From Sphaerosporella brunnea (lineage: Eukaryota > Ascomycota > Pezizomycetes > Pezizales > Pyronemataceae), in contig VXIS01000057.1 in assembly GCA_008704415.1 (NCBI GenBank), forward strand, positions 1 through 64,000: a stretch of 64,000 bases of DNA, read 5' to 3'. The translations under genes and the position numbers were made by a program. Numbering within the stretch: the stretch's first letter is position 1; each line of letters starts with the position of its first letter. The notes beneath the pieces are model-generated. The model saw only the letters and a list, made by a program, of their open reading frames with translations, had not been told where the DNA came from and ran no database searches. Below are positions 1-11,233 of this stretch, piece by piece.

Positions 1-3000
1 GGGGAGAGGGTGTAAGCCCGGTGACAGGGCGCATCTGGTATCGCGGAGCAGTACTAGGCTTTACTAAAAAGGAGCAAGGCGGGGAGTCAGCGTGAATTAG
101 AGCATGAGAGGACGAGGTAGGAGGGAGGGGCTGATGGTCGTGCATTTCTACACTGAGGGAGGCGGGTAAGGACTGGGGGAATGAGGATTAAGTGCGGAGG
201 GGGGCGGCACTCTATACCTGTAAGACATTGGCCATGCCGACTAGGCGTGCATGTTACAATTAAGATGACTGATGAGAAATTGTATGTGCGTTGAACAGTT
301 ATGGTAGCAAATTACTTAGTATTTCGGGGTTAGCGGTACTTAGGGTGTGTGTGTGTTCTATATTTGGTGATTAAACTATTACATGACTCATACATTAATG
401 CCATGCATAAGGTAGCCCCCTTCTCTAACTTCTACAACTCTGAACCCTTGACGATAACTGCAACATCTGTCCAGCAGGGCCCTACAACGGCTGGCTGATA
501 GGCTGCGGTTTGTCTGTAAAGGCGAATAGTACAGAGTAATACCAGTACAGCAATCCCTCATGCAGCCGGCCGGGCTGCGAGCTAAAACAAGCTGGGCCCT
601 GGCTGGCTAACTGATAACGCTGCTGCTGCTCGCTAATAAGTCAACTTTTGTGCTCAATGTCATGAGTCATCGAGAGAATATAGAAGATCTCAAGACCAGG
701 ATTATCTTTTTGCTCAACTTGTAGTATGCCGTTAACGGAAGCAGGGATTGTAGCTTTCCTTTTTTTTTTTTTTTTTTTTTCTTTTTCTTTCTTGGGGCTG
801 GGGTGGCAAGTGGCAGGAGGGCAGACGATGCCTGTTTGTTTCTTATGACTTCGGACTGGCCCTCCCTGAGCGTGATTCTGGTATGGCGTCCGTGTAAGAC
901 GTCACACTTCAAGGGAATTTGGAATGATGCCCTTGTGTCGAATCCGACTCGCGTTCCTGCGGCACCAAGTCTCGTTGGAAGCTGAAAAGAGCAGACGACA
1001 TTGGTCTAACGCACGGAACAAGCAGGGCCCATAAAGGAGCCAACCTACAAACGACGCGGTAAAGACACCGGCAGGCCCCGAAGACTGCACCGAGGAACTC
1101 GGCGCCGTTGACGTGACCCAGAGGGGCGACACCGAGCCCGCCCGTGTCCAAACAACGGTCCACTCAAACATCAAATCTCGAACACGCCCCAGAACCTGCA
1201 CAAGGCTACAGGTATACTACTGCATCTCATAACCTCAATATATGAACCTTACAATAAATAGTGGGCCCATGTCCTTCTGAAGATCAAACCAAACCATTTT
1301 TGTCTCCGACAAAAAGTTCATTTCTATCTTACATTACGTGAGTACGCCCACAGGGAAAACCAAAACACCACACCCCCCAGAGCGAGAAAGAGAGAGACTG
1401 GGCGATAAATATAAATAAGCGGTCGCTACAGATGACCTCCGGTCTAGAATAACGATCAAACGAACGACTGGGCAAACACAAGTCCTGTTCGACCAGGGCA
1501 GGTCAATACTTGGAATCCATGAAGTCCGGAAGTTAGATTGGCCCCCGCGACAGACAGGCAACCTGTGGCGCCAGTGGTGATCACTAGCTGATCTGGGGTA
1601 GTAACCTTCATCCTATGGTTGTTTCTCCAGCGTTTTTTGTACCTGATCGTGAGAAAATAGGAGCTCTCAGCTCTTATTGCTATCTGAAGAACTTGCCACC
1701 GAACTGGGTTCCTCCATGGCATGTGCAAGTGAGTACAGAAAAATTCAAGGGACTTTCATTATGTGACATTAATAGCTGAGGTTACTTGGCGTCTTGAAAT
1801 GAAAACGAAGCCCCGAGTATAGTATTTGACGTCGAAAACTCGCTGGACCATGATTCCCTTCCCGATAGTCCAGACACGCCTCAAACAGCGACGCACCACC
1901 ACCTTCCCAAGCAGTCCCCTTTACTACCAGTGAAACTTTCCCGTTTCGTTTGACAAACCCGAATCGACATGGCATCCTCCAAAAATCCCCATGCAGTCCA
2001 CGAAAACACCACTACCCGTGCGCGTCAGAGCCCCACCCCCAAATCAGCTCTTCGTCTGGCTCCACCTTCCTGGTGTGCCACACGTCCTCTTTCACCTACT
2101 CCTTTCCTTTTCCTAAGTCCACCCCGAACACCTCCTTTGCCCCGCGCTAATAACCAATGTCCTCGGAAAACGCATGCCCAGTCCCTGCAGCGGGTGAAGA
2201 ACCTAAAAGGGTCCTTCGCCCAAGTTGACGCTGTTGGGGGTCAATCAATACAGACCAGACCACGTGCGAGGACACCGGCAGAAAAAAAGCAATGATAAAA
2301 TACCTGCAGTATAGTTGCTGAGATCGGGACCCTTTGCGGCACCTGGGAGATTGTAGGCCAAGAGCGAGCCTTGGGTGTCTGTATTATCACCGGAAGCCGT
2401 CCGCACCACTGCGCAGGGTTAGCTGAGAGGGGACACACCCATCGTAGATTCTGATGCCAGAGATCTACCTCAAAACACTCCTGATCGGTAGGCCTCACGC
2501 CACTCCCCCTAGGGTCGGAGCACTGAGTTTGAAGATTTCCAGGGCTGCGCGGCAGTCGCCTCCGCCACAGAGGCGGATGAACACCAAACATATCCACTCA
2601 TACACGGCATGTCAACTCCAGCGAAGTGGGCCCACAATACCTGGGTTCATAAGAGCAAGTCAAGTTGTTGCGAGAAAAGTCAATTGCATTTCTGCAACAA
2701 AACGGAAGGATCACCCTATCTCGGATGCCAGAAATGCCAGTGGTGGCGATTCCAGCGAAAGGAGAATAAAGAGAGCATGATTAGATTAATGAGCAAGGTC
2801 GGACAGGCCAGGGAGAATGCGAAAACAGCGAAGCCCGCGCGCCACGGCATTAGGAATTGGTTGTACACCCATATGAGGAGAATGGTCGGGTTGGTTTTGC
2901 AAATTATTTAGATCAGGAGTTGGGAGCCAGGTAGCATTTAAGGACTATTGGGAGATGGGGAAAAGGTGGAAGGTTATCTGGAGTTGGAGGGATACGGATG

Positions 3001-6000
3001 TTGCCAGCGAGCCACCATACACAGTGGATAATAGCACCGCGAGGAGGAGTGATTTTGGCCTGCAAAGGAATGGAATTATAGTACGGCCCAAGTTGATTAC
3101 AAATGCAAGTGACATGGACCATACAAGTGACAGATCACTCGCGTCACGGTTGCGTACCATTCCAAGGGATCCACGAAAACAACTGGAGGTTGATCTACAA
3201 ATCGCCGCAAATTTGGATAGGATAGCAGTCCCTGGCGTCCAGGGGCCTCATGTAGTATCAACGCGTGAGACTATCTGCGAGAATAAGATTAAGAGCGGCT
3301 CTTGTAAAGGAGGATGGCCATCAACCCCTTCTGCCCGCGAGGAATACGAAAAAAGAAATCCGATGAGTAGGCTGGACCTCGTCACTTTGGAAGGTCGGGG
3401 GCAATTGAGCAACTACCAGAATGCACAAACAGATACTGGATGCAGGTATGCAGAAGGCGTGGTGGGTAGGCGATTATGTGGAACACCTAGGCGGGAGTCT
3501 ATGCACATAATGAGAGGACCTGCAGATATAGTCCTGCCGAGAGAGCAGGACCAATGATGGTTTACGGGAAATTAGGAATAGTATCGCGTCGCGGTTAACG
3601 TCCATTATCGACACCGAATTGTGTAGGCAGCTGGTGAAGGTTACGATGATGTGACAGAAGAGTGGGTGCCTATGGAGTTTCCGGTTGAGCGTTTTTTTAC
3701 TTTAGGTGCCTTGGATCCTTTCGTACACAGAATGTGAAATGACTGTCGTTTGCATTAATATTAAAGATACGTGTAGTCCGTTCTCTCATCTTCCAACAGA
3801 GCCACTCGCGGGCAAAAAAGACGGGTCGAGATTTCCTTATATCCATTTTCTTTTGAGGGCCCCAGTGTGTCTTTGGCCCGAGCCCCCTATGTCCCTGCTG
3901 GTACCATAACGTCCTCTCTTCGCTACCCTCTTATATAGTCCATGGCCGGCAAGCTGGCCGAACTACCCAATATGATCACAACAAAAAAAATCTGGTTGGT
4001 GGAGCCAGCAGGCAGGGCATTTGAGAGTGATGTGCAGGCTGTGTGGCGGCTCGATTTGCCGTCCTAATGACAGTGATTAATGGTCCAACTTACATGATTT
4101 CCTTGCACACTTTTTCTGGCCTACAACGCCATTGGGGCCGAGAACGAAATTGTTCGGTTGTTTCCAGCTGGATAGTACAGAGGAATGTGAAACTTCAAAA
4201 CATTGGTCGCGAGAATGAATAGTGAAAGGATTCGGGATACGCCTGTAGGTTCGTAGTGCCTATTTTGATCAAACACATTGAACTGCCCACCGGGATACCC
4301 ATTAGCTGCGGGTACCTGAAGGGAATGACTTACTTATGGTCGGCAGTCTCAAACGACTGCACAGTCGGGACAGTAAAACCGTGCCACAAACGGCCTGCAT
4401 TGCCTACTTTCCCCTCATACGTAACAACCGCCTTTCTTCAATGCTGACCACTGCTTGCCGCCGCCGCCATCTTTCCACCGCCTGCTCTCTGCTTGTTCAC
4501 CACCTGTCACCAAGCCTTGCCAAGCCCTTTCCATTCCAAAATTGGCTTTACGATTGTTTGCCGCCTAATTTTTCTAATTTTGTTCGCACTTCATGCTGTT
4601 TTGTTGGTATGGTGCCGGAAGCTTCGAGTTCGTACCACCCGGTTTTAAAATCGGCAAAACCTCTATTGTATGCACATTGTGCCGGGCGCGACGTTTGCCT
4701 GGTTTGTATTTTGAGTTAGACCACTACAAATCTTGCTCTAAAAGGACAAAGACGCGGCAAGGAATGCCCGAGACTCTAAGGTTACCCCTCTTCCGTGCCA
4801 CCAAAAGACTTATTTTTTCTTCATCGGTTCAGAAACAGAGCACAAAAAATAAAGCGCCTAACCATACCGACTCACGGAGGAAGAAGAGAAGTCACAGTTT
4901 TTAATCATAGGATTATAGCTTGATAATAAACAAAGATACATACTCGCATCCCTTGTTTTAAGCGAAAGTGAAGAGAATACCTCAACAATTAGGAATTTTC
5001 TGTTACTAGCAAACCCAAAGTACTCTCACATTCATCCCTCTATCGACAGTGTAACACTCTACCTTGGATACGAACACCTACGCCTCACGAAAAAACTATC
5101 TGGCGTGGTAAGCTCTCCCACAAAAAACTCACTAACATCAGAGAGACGCCACTATGCTGTTCGTAATAAGAGCTTCGGAGCAAAGAAAAAAGACCAAATA
5201 GTAAAGGTGTTTCATTTACATTTAGGGCCCCGTTTGGCTTGCTACGGACAGGAAATAAAACCAGTGAGTAGATTTTTTCTGGCACGCTTGATAATTTACA
5301 CTGTGTTGCGATATCTTTTCTACGGGTTCCACACAAACAAATCGGACGGCTGCTCCTCGTCAGCGTCTGGCCACGAGTCCTTGCGCAAGCTAGCCAGCCT
5401 GGCGTGATCAATCACGCCATCTCGTATGCGAGAGCTCCCAACGAGCCACCAGAGACACCATACTTATCCACATAGTCGATACGGGCGCCACGCTCTTTTT
5501 CACGACACTCACACTAAAGGATTGCAGAGATTACCTTCACAATATAGTTTTGAAGTGGTCCCTTTGCAATGCGAGAAACTCGCCTTTGATGGCCATTCGC
5601 GTAGTTTCGTTTAATACTACTCCGCTCCCGTCAGCTTGGAGGTGCGACATGGCTATGGACTATTGTTACATCCAGGCCAGATTCTTAGTGCTTGTGTGTG
5701 GACCACGCTACAGCCATGACTGAACAAGGAAACTCCAGCGCAGCTGTCCTAAGACAGCGACGACATGTTTTTTTCTTGAGAGGGACGGACGTCGAGCGCA
5801 GTGGTGTCAGGGTTGACAGTAGCGGGTGAGTATGGTCAACGGGGGGTTGTGACATTTGTAACGCACAAAACCTTTGGTTACTAGCCATTGCGGCATGGCC
5901 AGCCGGTACGTTGTGTGGAGGTGGTGGACGGGCGCGCGAGGTGTGCGTGGGCTGGAACGGTCGGCGTAAGGTGGTGGACGGACGGCGCGGTGGCGGTTTT

Positions 6001-8290
6001 GGTGTGGACCGGCACGCAGGTTAGGCTGGGGAATCGCGCAAAAACTCACAAAAAAGATAGTCGAGCTACTTTTTTTTGTTTCGAGTTTTTGGACAATAAT
6101 CAACGTCCAATCGTTGATTCTTGAGATGGCCAAGAGGGTTTCGCCAAACAGCGGTGCGCGAGCTGGCGGGATTTGCAAATCACGCTGCGCGTGCATTGAG
6201 AAAAATCAGCGAGCTACTTGCACTGTTCGATTGTCGTTAGGCAGCCAAACGGCACGGCCTTAGATAAATTGGGTCGATTTTGAATGCTCTCATCTGCGAG
6301 CGCATGTGATGCAACCATCTACAATAGGTTTCGGGAAATCTCAGTCTATGTGCTATCGGTTATCAAAGTTAACGGAGTTTTTTTGCACAGCGATATGACG
6401 CTTTCTGGTGTTTTTTTCGAGTTAACGGTGATTAGTGACATTACGGATGCTATTTGCGATGTGGACATACGGTCGTTATGATGCGGATTCATCACCCATC
6501 GCCAGCAGGAAGTGGTATTGAGTTTTTCGACATAACGCTGACCTCGGCACGTATTAAGTAGGCTTGCAGGCCTTTGCGTGCATCGTATTCTATCTCTCTG
6601 CGGGTAATTCTTTACAGCCTGTATCGTGCGGACAGCCTTGGTCTGTGCAGGTTGGCTTTTCCTTGTTTGTTATTGGGGGTTGTGGGAGCAAGCCAAATGT
6701 GCGATGAGCTCACGAACTCAGGCGGGTGAAATGGATGATGCTGATTGATCACGATATGAAGATAGTGCTTGGCGGGTTACCTATTGCCGGGCTCGCAACG
6801 GTCCGGATTGCCACGCCGTTGCAGTATTGGACCGGAAGGGTGGTTAGGAGGTTCACAGGGAAAATGTGGAGAGCAAGGAAAATAAAGGTATTCTCTCAAT
6901 TATGTATCTCTCATACGATGATGATTGCAATCATTGTATGCATAATATTAGTGCTAAAGGTGCAATTAATATATGCTGACTAAAGCTTGCATTGTTGCCC
7001 ACGACAGACTCCTGAGTCCCACACGTTATTAAATCATTTAACAGGGTGCCCCTCTCTGCTAATGTTACAACCTTAGATTAGGGCGAAGGAGGGGTTATCG
7101 GTAGAATTGTATAGTCATGGCGGTAAGTACGTGTGTATACTGATTTCCTATGCATTCGCATGACGTCCACTTTCGAAAAAACACAACGATGTCAATCGAT
7201 GTGTGACCTTAATATTACAATTAGGGTACGTGGCCATGCCCGTATGTTTTTCACTTTAATTAATAGGGACTGCGATACCACAACAAAACGGGCTCATTGG
7301 TATGGCGCACCCATGTTTTGAGGCGCTATTCGCCCTAATCGACAGAACTGTATATGATCATTTTTTGCGCATAACGCTTACACATGACTATTTTCCAACA
7401 CAGCTAAAGGTACTTATGTGATACAGTGGTGAATGAGGCGCAGACGTTCACACAGAATAAAGTTGCCATATCGATCGTTGAGCGTTCATTAGTCCCCCAC
7501 ACCCAACCGCCTGCTTATACATGGACCATGCGAGGAGGAAAACCCTGACCGTAGGATCGGCCACACGAGACCTTTACAGGCTGGACTGCGAATGAAGTCA
7601 AAATCCCCTGGGCTGGTTCGAGCGCAGTCGAGACCCGACTCTGGAGCCCAGTCACAGAAGGAGCGTTGATCTTCTGGTGCATTCAGTGAGTCATTTACCA
7701 CCCGCTGCATCACGCGACCTTAACCAACTAACTCATATATAAACAGGTATAGAGCGGCCAACGAGGATTGAACAATTACATCCCAGCCCCGGACATCCCA
7801 AAAACTCCAATTCAAGCAAAAGAAAACCACACCTTAGGTGAAGAACCGGTAAAAAAAAAAACAAAAAGAAATCCCGCGGAATCGTCCTAGAACACTATGT
7901 TGTTCTATCACTTAAAAACGAAGCCTTAGCGGCCGCCTCATGACAAACAAAGACCGCTACCTACACTCACATTCGCGCACCCAATGACGTATCTTACTGT
8001 GCACCCCTCTGCAACCCGGTCTTCCCGTCTTCGCGCCCATGGCGCACTTAACGATAGCGTCCTCCCTCGTGCATACGCACAACGACGTATCAGTTCGAAC
8101 GCCACCTGGACCGGACCCACGCCAGCGGTATCCTCCTGCTTACGATTCGTGCAGAAACACACTCATCAGAAAGTCGTCGCGCTACTTGGCAATGTACCGA
8201 GCGCCTGGTGCCAGCATTGTGTGTATCAGCCCAATTGGCAAATCACTTCTCCCCGGGCGACAACTACTGCTGGCGTTGATAAGAAAAGAG
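1..8290. repeat. Left arm of giant imperfect palindrome (probable assembly artefact)
   Basis: Read as reverse complement, this stretch follows the sequence from about 8,355 to 14,010 in order. Anchor pairs (left/right) include 380-660 / 13,530-13,790; 1,950-2,190 / 12,240-12,460; 2,420-2,460 / 11,955-12,010; 3,590-3,620 / 11,215-11,250; 5,480-5,680 / 10,390-10,560; 6,000-6,280 / 9,900-10,150; 7,500-7,640 / 8,830-8,950; 8,040-8,160 / 8,445-8,600. Differences are mostly scattered one-base insertions, with stretches of over 40 identical bases between them (for example near 985-1,035). That is not the C-to-T pattern of RIP but resembles raw single-molecule read error. The mirrored copies of the wax-synthase gene and MON1 end here are broken by frameshifts. 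ORFs in this arm, including a 200-codon one at 2,955-3,557, are therefore probably spurious. Confidence 0.88.
7938..8162 (-). pseudogene. Frame-broken mirror image of the MON1 C-terminus (left arm)
   Basis: The minus strand here starts with the same CFC..RKQE stretch as the MON1 fragment at 8,354-8,626 and continues with the same order of bases, but single-base insertions destroy the frame after about 10 codons. It is the left-arm reflection of that fragment and is very probably read error rather than a decayed gene copy. Confidence 0.7.
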
Positions 8291-8291
8291 T

Positions 8292-8354
8292 ATCTCTTAC
8301 CCGCATTTTTGTCCTCCTCCTCCTACAGCGTTGGGTGTGGAGCTTGGGGAGGAC
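8292..8354 (+). other. Noisy SMRTbell hairpin-adapter-like sequence at the palindrome centre
   Basis: Between the two arms lies a short stretch containing, in order, ATCTCT, TTTTT, TCCTCCTCCTCC, GTTG, TTG and GGGAGGACAT. The PacBio SMRTbell adapter, as I recall it, runs ATCTCTCTC, TTTT, CCTCCTCCTCC, then GTTG repeats, then GAGAGAT. The order matches once random insertions are allowed for, and the block sits exactly where the arms turn round (8,280 pairs with about 8,345). Insertions stretch the 45-nt adapter to about 63 nt, in line with the insertion-rich left arm. It was not aligned by software. Confidence 0.75.
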
Positions 8355-8626
8355 ATTACACTACGCAGAGTAGTCGCCGGAGAGTGATGACGCTGTACCA
8401 CAAGCTGCACGCTTCGGTACATGCAAAGAGCGCACACCTGAAAGTGTGTTTCTGCAGTCGTAAGCAGGAGGAAACGCTGGCGTGGGTCCTGCCAGGCTTC
8501 GAACTGTACGTCGTTGCTGCGCCAGGGGCGAAGCGGGAAGCGGTTGCGAAGGGGGCACAGAAGATAGTCAATTGGGTGCGCAATGAGGAGGAGCGGTTGT
8601 TTGTCATAGGCGGCGCTACGTTTTAG
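8354..8626 (+). CDS. MON1: MON1 vacuolar fusion protein, C-terminal fragment
   Basis: About 90 codons match the carboxy end of the Mon1/SAND family: RRRVMTLYHKLHASVHAK, then LAWVLPGFELYVV and finally NWVRNEEERLFVIGGATF before a TAG stop. In the family, Mon1 pairs with Ccz1 to form the guanine-nucleotide exchange factor for the Rab7/Ypt7 GTPase in endosome-to-vacuole maturation and autophagosome fusion. A full Mon1 is several hundred residues longer. The rest is missing because the palindrome turns round at about 8,350, directly upstream of this fragment, so the truncation looks like an assembly break and not a biological loss. The upstream open frame (from 8,039) is left-arm and adapter sequence and should not be translated as part of it. 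Confidence 0.8.
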   Translation, partial: HYTTQSSRRRVMTLYHKLHASVHAKSAHLKVCFCSRKQEETLAWVLPGFELYVVAAPGAKREAVAKGAQKIVNWVRNEEERLFVIGGATF

Positions 8627-9104
8627 TAGAACAGAGTGTTCGGCGCGGGATTTACTTTTTTTTTTTTTACCTCTTACCTAGTGGTTTTGCTTGAATTGGA
8701 GTTTTGGTGTCTGGGCTGGGATGTAGATTATCAACTCGCGCGCCTAATACCTGGTTTAATATGAGTTGGTTGGTTAATGCGGATGCGGGTTGGTAATTCA
8801 CGGAATGTCACCAAGATCACCGCTCCTCGACCAAGCGGGTCTCACTCAACCAGCAGGGGATTTTGACTTCTTGCAGCCAGCCGGTAAAGGTCTCGTGCGC
8901 GATCTACTTCAGGGTTTCCTCCTCGCTGCCATGTAAGCAGGCGGTTGGGTGGGGGGGTATGACGCTCACGATCGATGGCAACTTATCTGTGTGAACGTCT
9001 GGCCTCATTCACTTATCACATAAGTACCTGAGCGGGTTTGGAAAATAGTCATGTAAGCGTTATGCGCAAAAAATGATCATATAACAGTTCTTAGCGAATA
9101 GGCG

Positions 9105-9260
9105 CCTCAAAACATGGTGCGCATCCAATGAGCCCGTTTTTTTGTGGTATCGCATACCCTATTAATGAAAGTAAAACAATACTGGCATGGCCACGTACCA
9201 ATATGTAATATTACGGCACACATCGAGTGACATCGTGTGTTTTGCAAGTGACGTCATGCG
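9105..9260 (-). repeat. Inverted partial copy of a dispersed repeat
   Basis: In reverse complement this stretch resembles 50,860-50,955, sharing the block that ends in CATGTTTTGAGGCG and the passage GTGACATCG..TTGCAAGTGACGTC. It faces the direct copy at 9,490-9,850. The spacer from 9,300 to 9,480 was not identified. Confidence 0.5.
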
Positions 9261-9489
9261 ATGAGAGGATCAGTATACAACGCTTACATGACTATTTTCG
9301 AAACCCCCCTCCCCTACTAAGGTATGTACCTTAGCAGGAGGGGCACGGGAAATGATTATACGTGTGGACTATGAGTTGTCGGGCACAGCTTAGTCAGCAT
9401 ATATTAATGCACCTTTAGCACTAATATTATTGCAATAATGATAAATCATCATGATTGAGAGATACAATTGAGAGAAACCTTATTTGCCT

Positions 9490-9850
9490 TGCTCCCACAC
9501 CCTTGCCGCACGGCGGGCATCCGACCTTGCCGCGGCAATAGTACCCGCCAAGCACTATCTTCATCGTGATCATCATCATCATCATTATCGCCGTCGAGTC
9601 ATGCACTTGGCTGCCTCCCACAACCCCCAAAACAAAAGCAACACCAGTCGCAGATACAGCGTAAAGAAGTAACCGAGAGATGAGACGATGCCAAAGCCGC
9701 AAGCCTACTTATCGCCGAGGTACAGCTTGTCGAAAAACTCAATACCATCGCTGCGATGGGTGATGAATCGCACAAACACGTGATGTCACTCGCAAAGCAT
9801 GCAATGTCACTCGAAAAACACAGAACGTCATTCGCTGTGCAAAGCCGTTA
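9490..9850 (+). repeat. Dispersed repeat, copy 1 (second copy near 50.5-50.9 kb)
   Basis: This stretch resembles 50,525-50,880 throughout: GCCGCACGGCGGGCATCCGACC, then GGCAATAGTACCCGCC, a CATCAT-rich run, CAACCCCCAAAACA, and TTGTCGAAAAACTCAATACCATCGCTGCGATGGGTGATGAATCGC, with interspersed changes. It has no coding potential that I recognise. It may be a degenerate transposon end; terminal repeats and target duplications could not be fixed because the copies are interrupted. Confidence 0.65.
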
Positions 9851-9930
9851 ACTTTGACCACTAGAAGATTATACCTTTGGTAAGGGTTGCATCAGCGCTA
9901 TGAGAGCATCAAAATCGACCCAATATCTAA

Positions 9931-10726
9931 GGCCCCGTTTGGCTGCCCGAAAATCGACAGCAATTAGTCGCGATTTTTCGTCAATCGCCGATTTGAAAAA
10001 TCGCCGCTCGCCACCCTGTTTGGCGACCCTCTTGGCCATCTCAAGAATCAACGATTGGACGTTGATTATTGTCCAAAAACTCGAAAAAAAAAAAGTAGCT
10101 CGGAGCTACTTTTTTGTGAGTTTTTGCGCGATTCCCAGCCTAACCTGCCCCGTCCACCACCACCCGCGCCCGTCCGTCCACCACCACCCGCCCGTCCACC
10201 ACCACCCGCCCGTCCACCACCACAACACCGCCTGCCATGATACCAAATTGCGTACAAATTCAACGCCCTTTCACCCGCACTGTCAACCCTACCCTGCGCT
10301 CGATCCGCCTCCAAGAAAAAAATGTCGTCGCTTTTGGACACGCTTTTCCTGTCAGATGGCTGTAGCAGCCGCACAAGAATTGGCCTGGATGTACAATAAA
10401 GAGCCATGTCGCACCTCCAAGCTGACGGGAGCGGAGTATATTAAAGAACTACGGAATGGCCATCAAAGGCGAGTTTCGCATGCCACTCAATATATTTGAA
10501 GATCTCTGCACTTGTCGTGAAAACGTGCGCCGTCAAACTATGTGGAGAGAGTATGGGTTCTGGTGGTGTTGGGGTGTCGCACGACGTGATGTCACTGGCA
10601 GCTGCCAAACGGCAGCGCTGACGACAGCCGTCGATTGTGGAAACCCGTAGAAATTCGCAAAAGTGGAAATAATCAAAGCGCGAAAATCACTACGGTTTTT
10701 TTCCTGTCCGGCAGCCAAACGGGGCC
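9931..10726 (+). mobile_element. PIF/Harbinger-like element remnant with terminal inverted repeats and TAA target duplication
   Basis: The left end reads GGCCCCGTTTGGCTGCC and the right end GGCAGCCAAACGGGGCC, perfect inverted repeats of 17 bp, and both are flanked by TAA (9,928-9,930 and 10,727-10,729). A 3-bp TWA target duplication is typical of PIF/Harbinger elements. Inside, 10,405-10,530 translates in two frames to SKLTGAEYIKELRNGH and EFRMPLNIFEDLC, the paired motifs near the start of many Harbinger transposases, separated by a frameshift. At about 800 bp it is far too short to be autonomous. An 18-bp tandem repeat lies inside it at 10,149-10,222. The left palindrome arm contains its mirror (about 5,225 to 6,260). 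Confidence 0.72.
10149..10222 (+). repeat. 18-bp minisatellite, about four copies
   Basis: CCCGTCCACCACCACCCG is repeated with small length changes inside the Harbinger-like element. It gives proline- or histidine-rich ORFs on the plus strand and a glycine-rich one on the minus strand; none is supported as a gene. Confidence 0.75.
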
Positions 10727-11003
10727 TAAATGTAAATGACCTTGCTTTTTGCCAAGCTTTTACAACAGAGGCCATGATGAGGAGTTTTTGAGGACCACCA
10801 TGTTTTGAGGCGTAGGGTTATAAGGTAGCACTTCGAATAAGGATTATGTGAGGATGTGCAAAACAGAAAGCATATTGTGAGGTAGCCCTTATTCGCTAAA
10901 AACAATTATGCGATTATTATCTTTTTTTTCGCATAACCATTTAACTGTGACTCCTTCTTCAGTCTTGAGTCTGTAGTTGGCGTTTATTTTGCGCGGCTGG
11001 AAA

Positions 11004-11105
11004 AATAGAGTCTGTGCACGCCGTTCCTTCCCGTCTTGTCCTTAATTGTATGGTCAACTACAAAACAGGCAACTGTGCGCCCGCACAGACTCTATTTTTC
11101 CCGAG
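11004..11105. repeat. Short inverted repeat, about 20-bp ends
   Basis: GGAAAAATAGAGTCTGTGC at the left and GCACAGACTCTATTTTTCCC at the right face each other about 85 bp apart, immediately upstream of the wax-synthase-like gene. It could be a small MITE or hairpin. The left palindrome arm is about 1 kb longer at the matching place, so sequence may have been collapsed here. Confidence 0.5.
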
Positions 11106-11233
11106 TGCTGTTGAGAAGTGGAAACGACTACACTTATTTATGCAAACGACAGTAATTTCCGATCTGTGTAAAAGGATCAAAGGCACCTCCATAGCACTCT
11201 TGTCTCCATCGAACCTTCCCTGCCAACAATGCG

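Noticed and set aside
2955..3557. 200-codon ORF on the plus strand
   Set aside because: It lies in the noisy palindrome arm opposite the wax-synthase mirror, is rich in Arg/Ser without a domain, and has no counterpart in the clean arm.
1930..3600. RIP-mutated paralogue of the wax-synthase gene
   Set aside because: The differences are mostly one-base insertions, not CpA-to-TpA transitions, and the copy is a strict mirror of its neighbour; read error fits better.
8039..8350. N-terminal extension of the MON1 frame
   Set aside because: It consists of left-arm and adapter-like sequence that happens to be open in the same frame.
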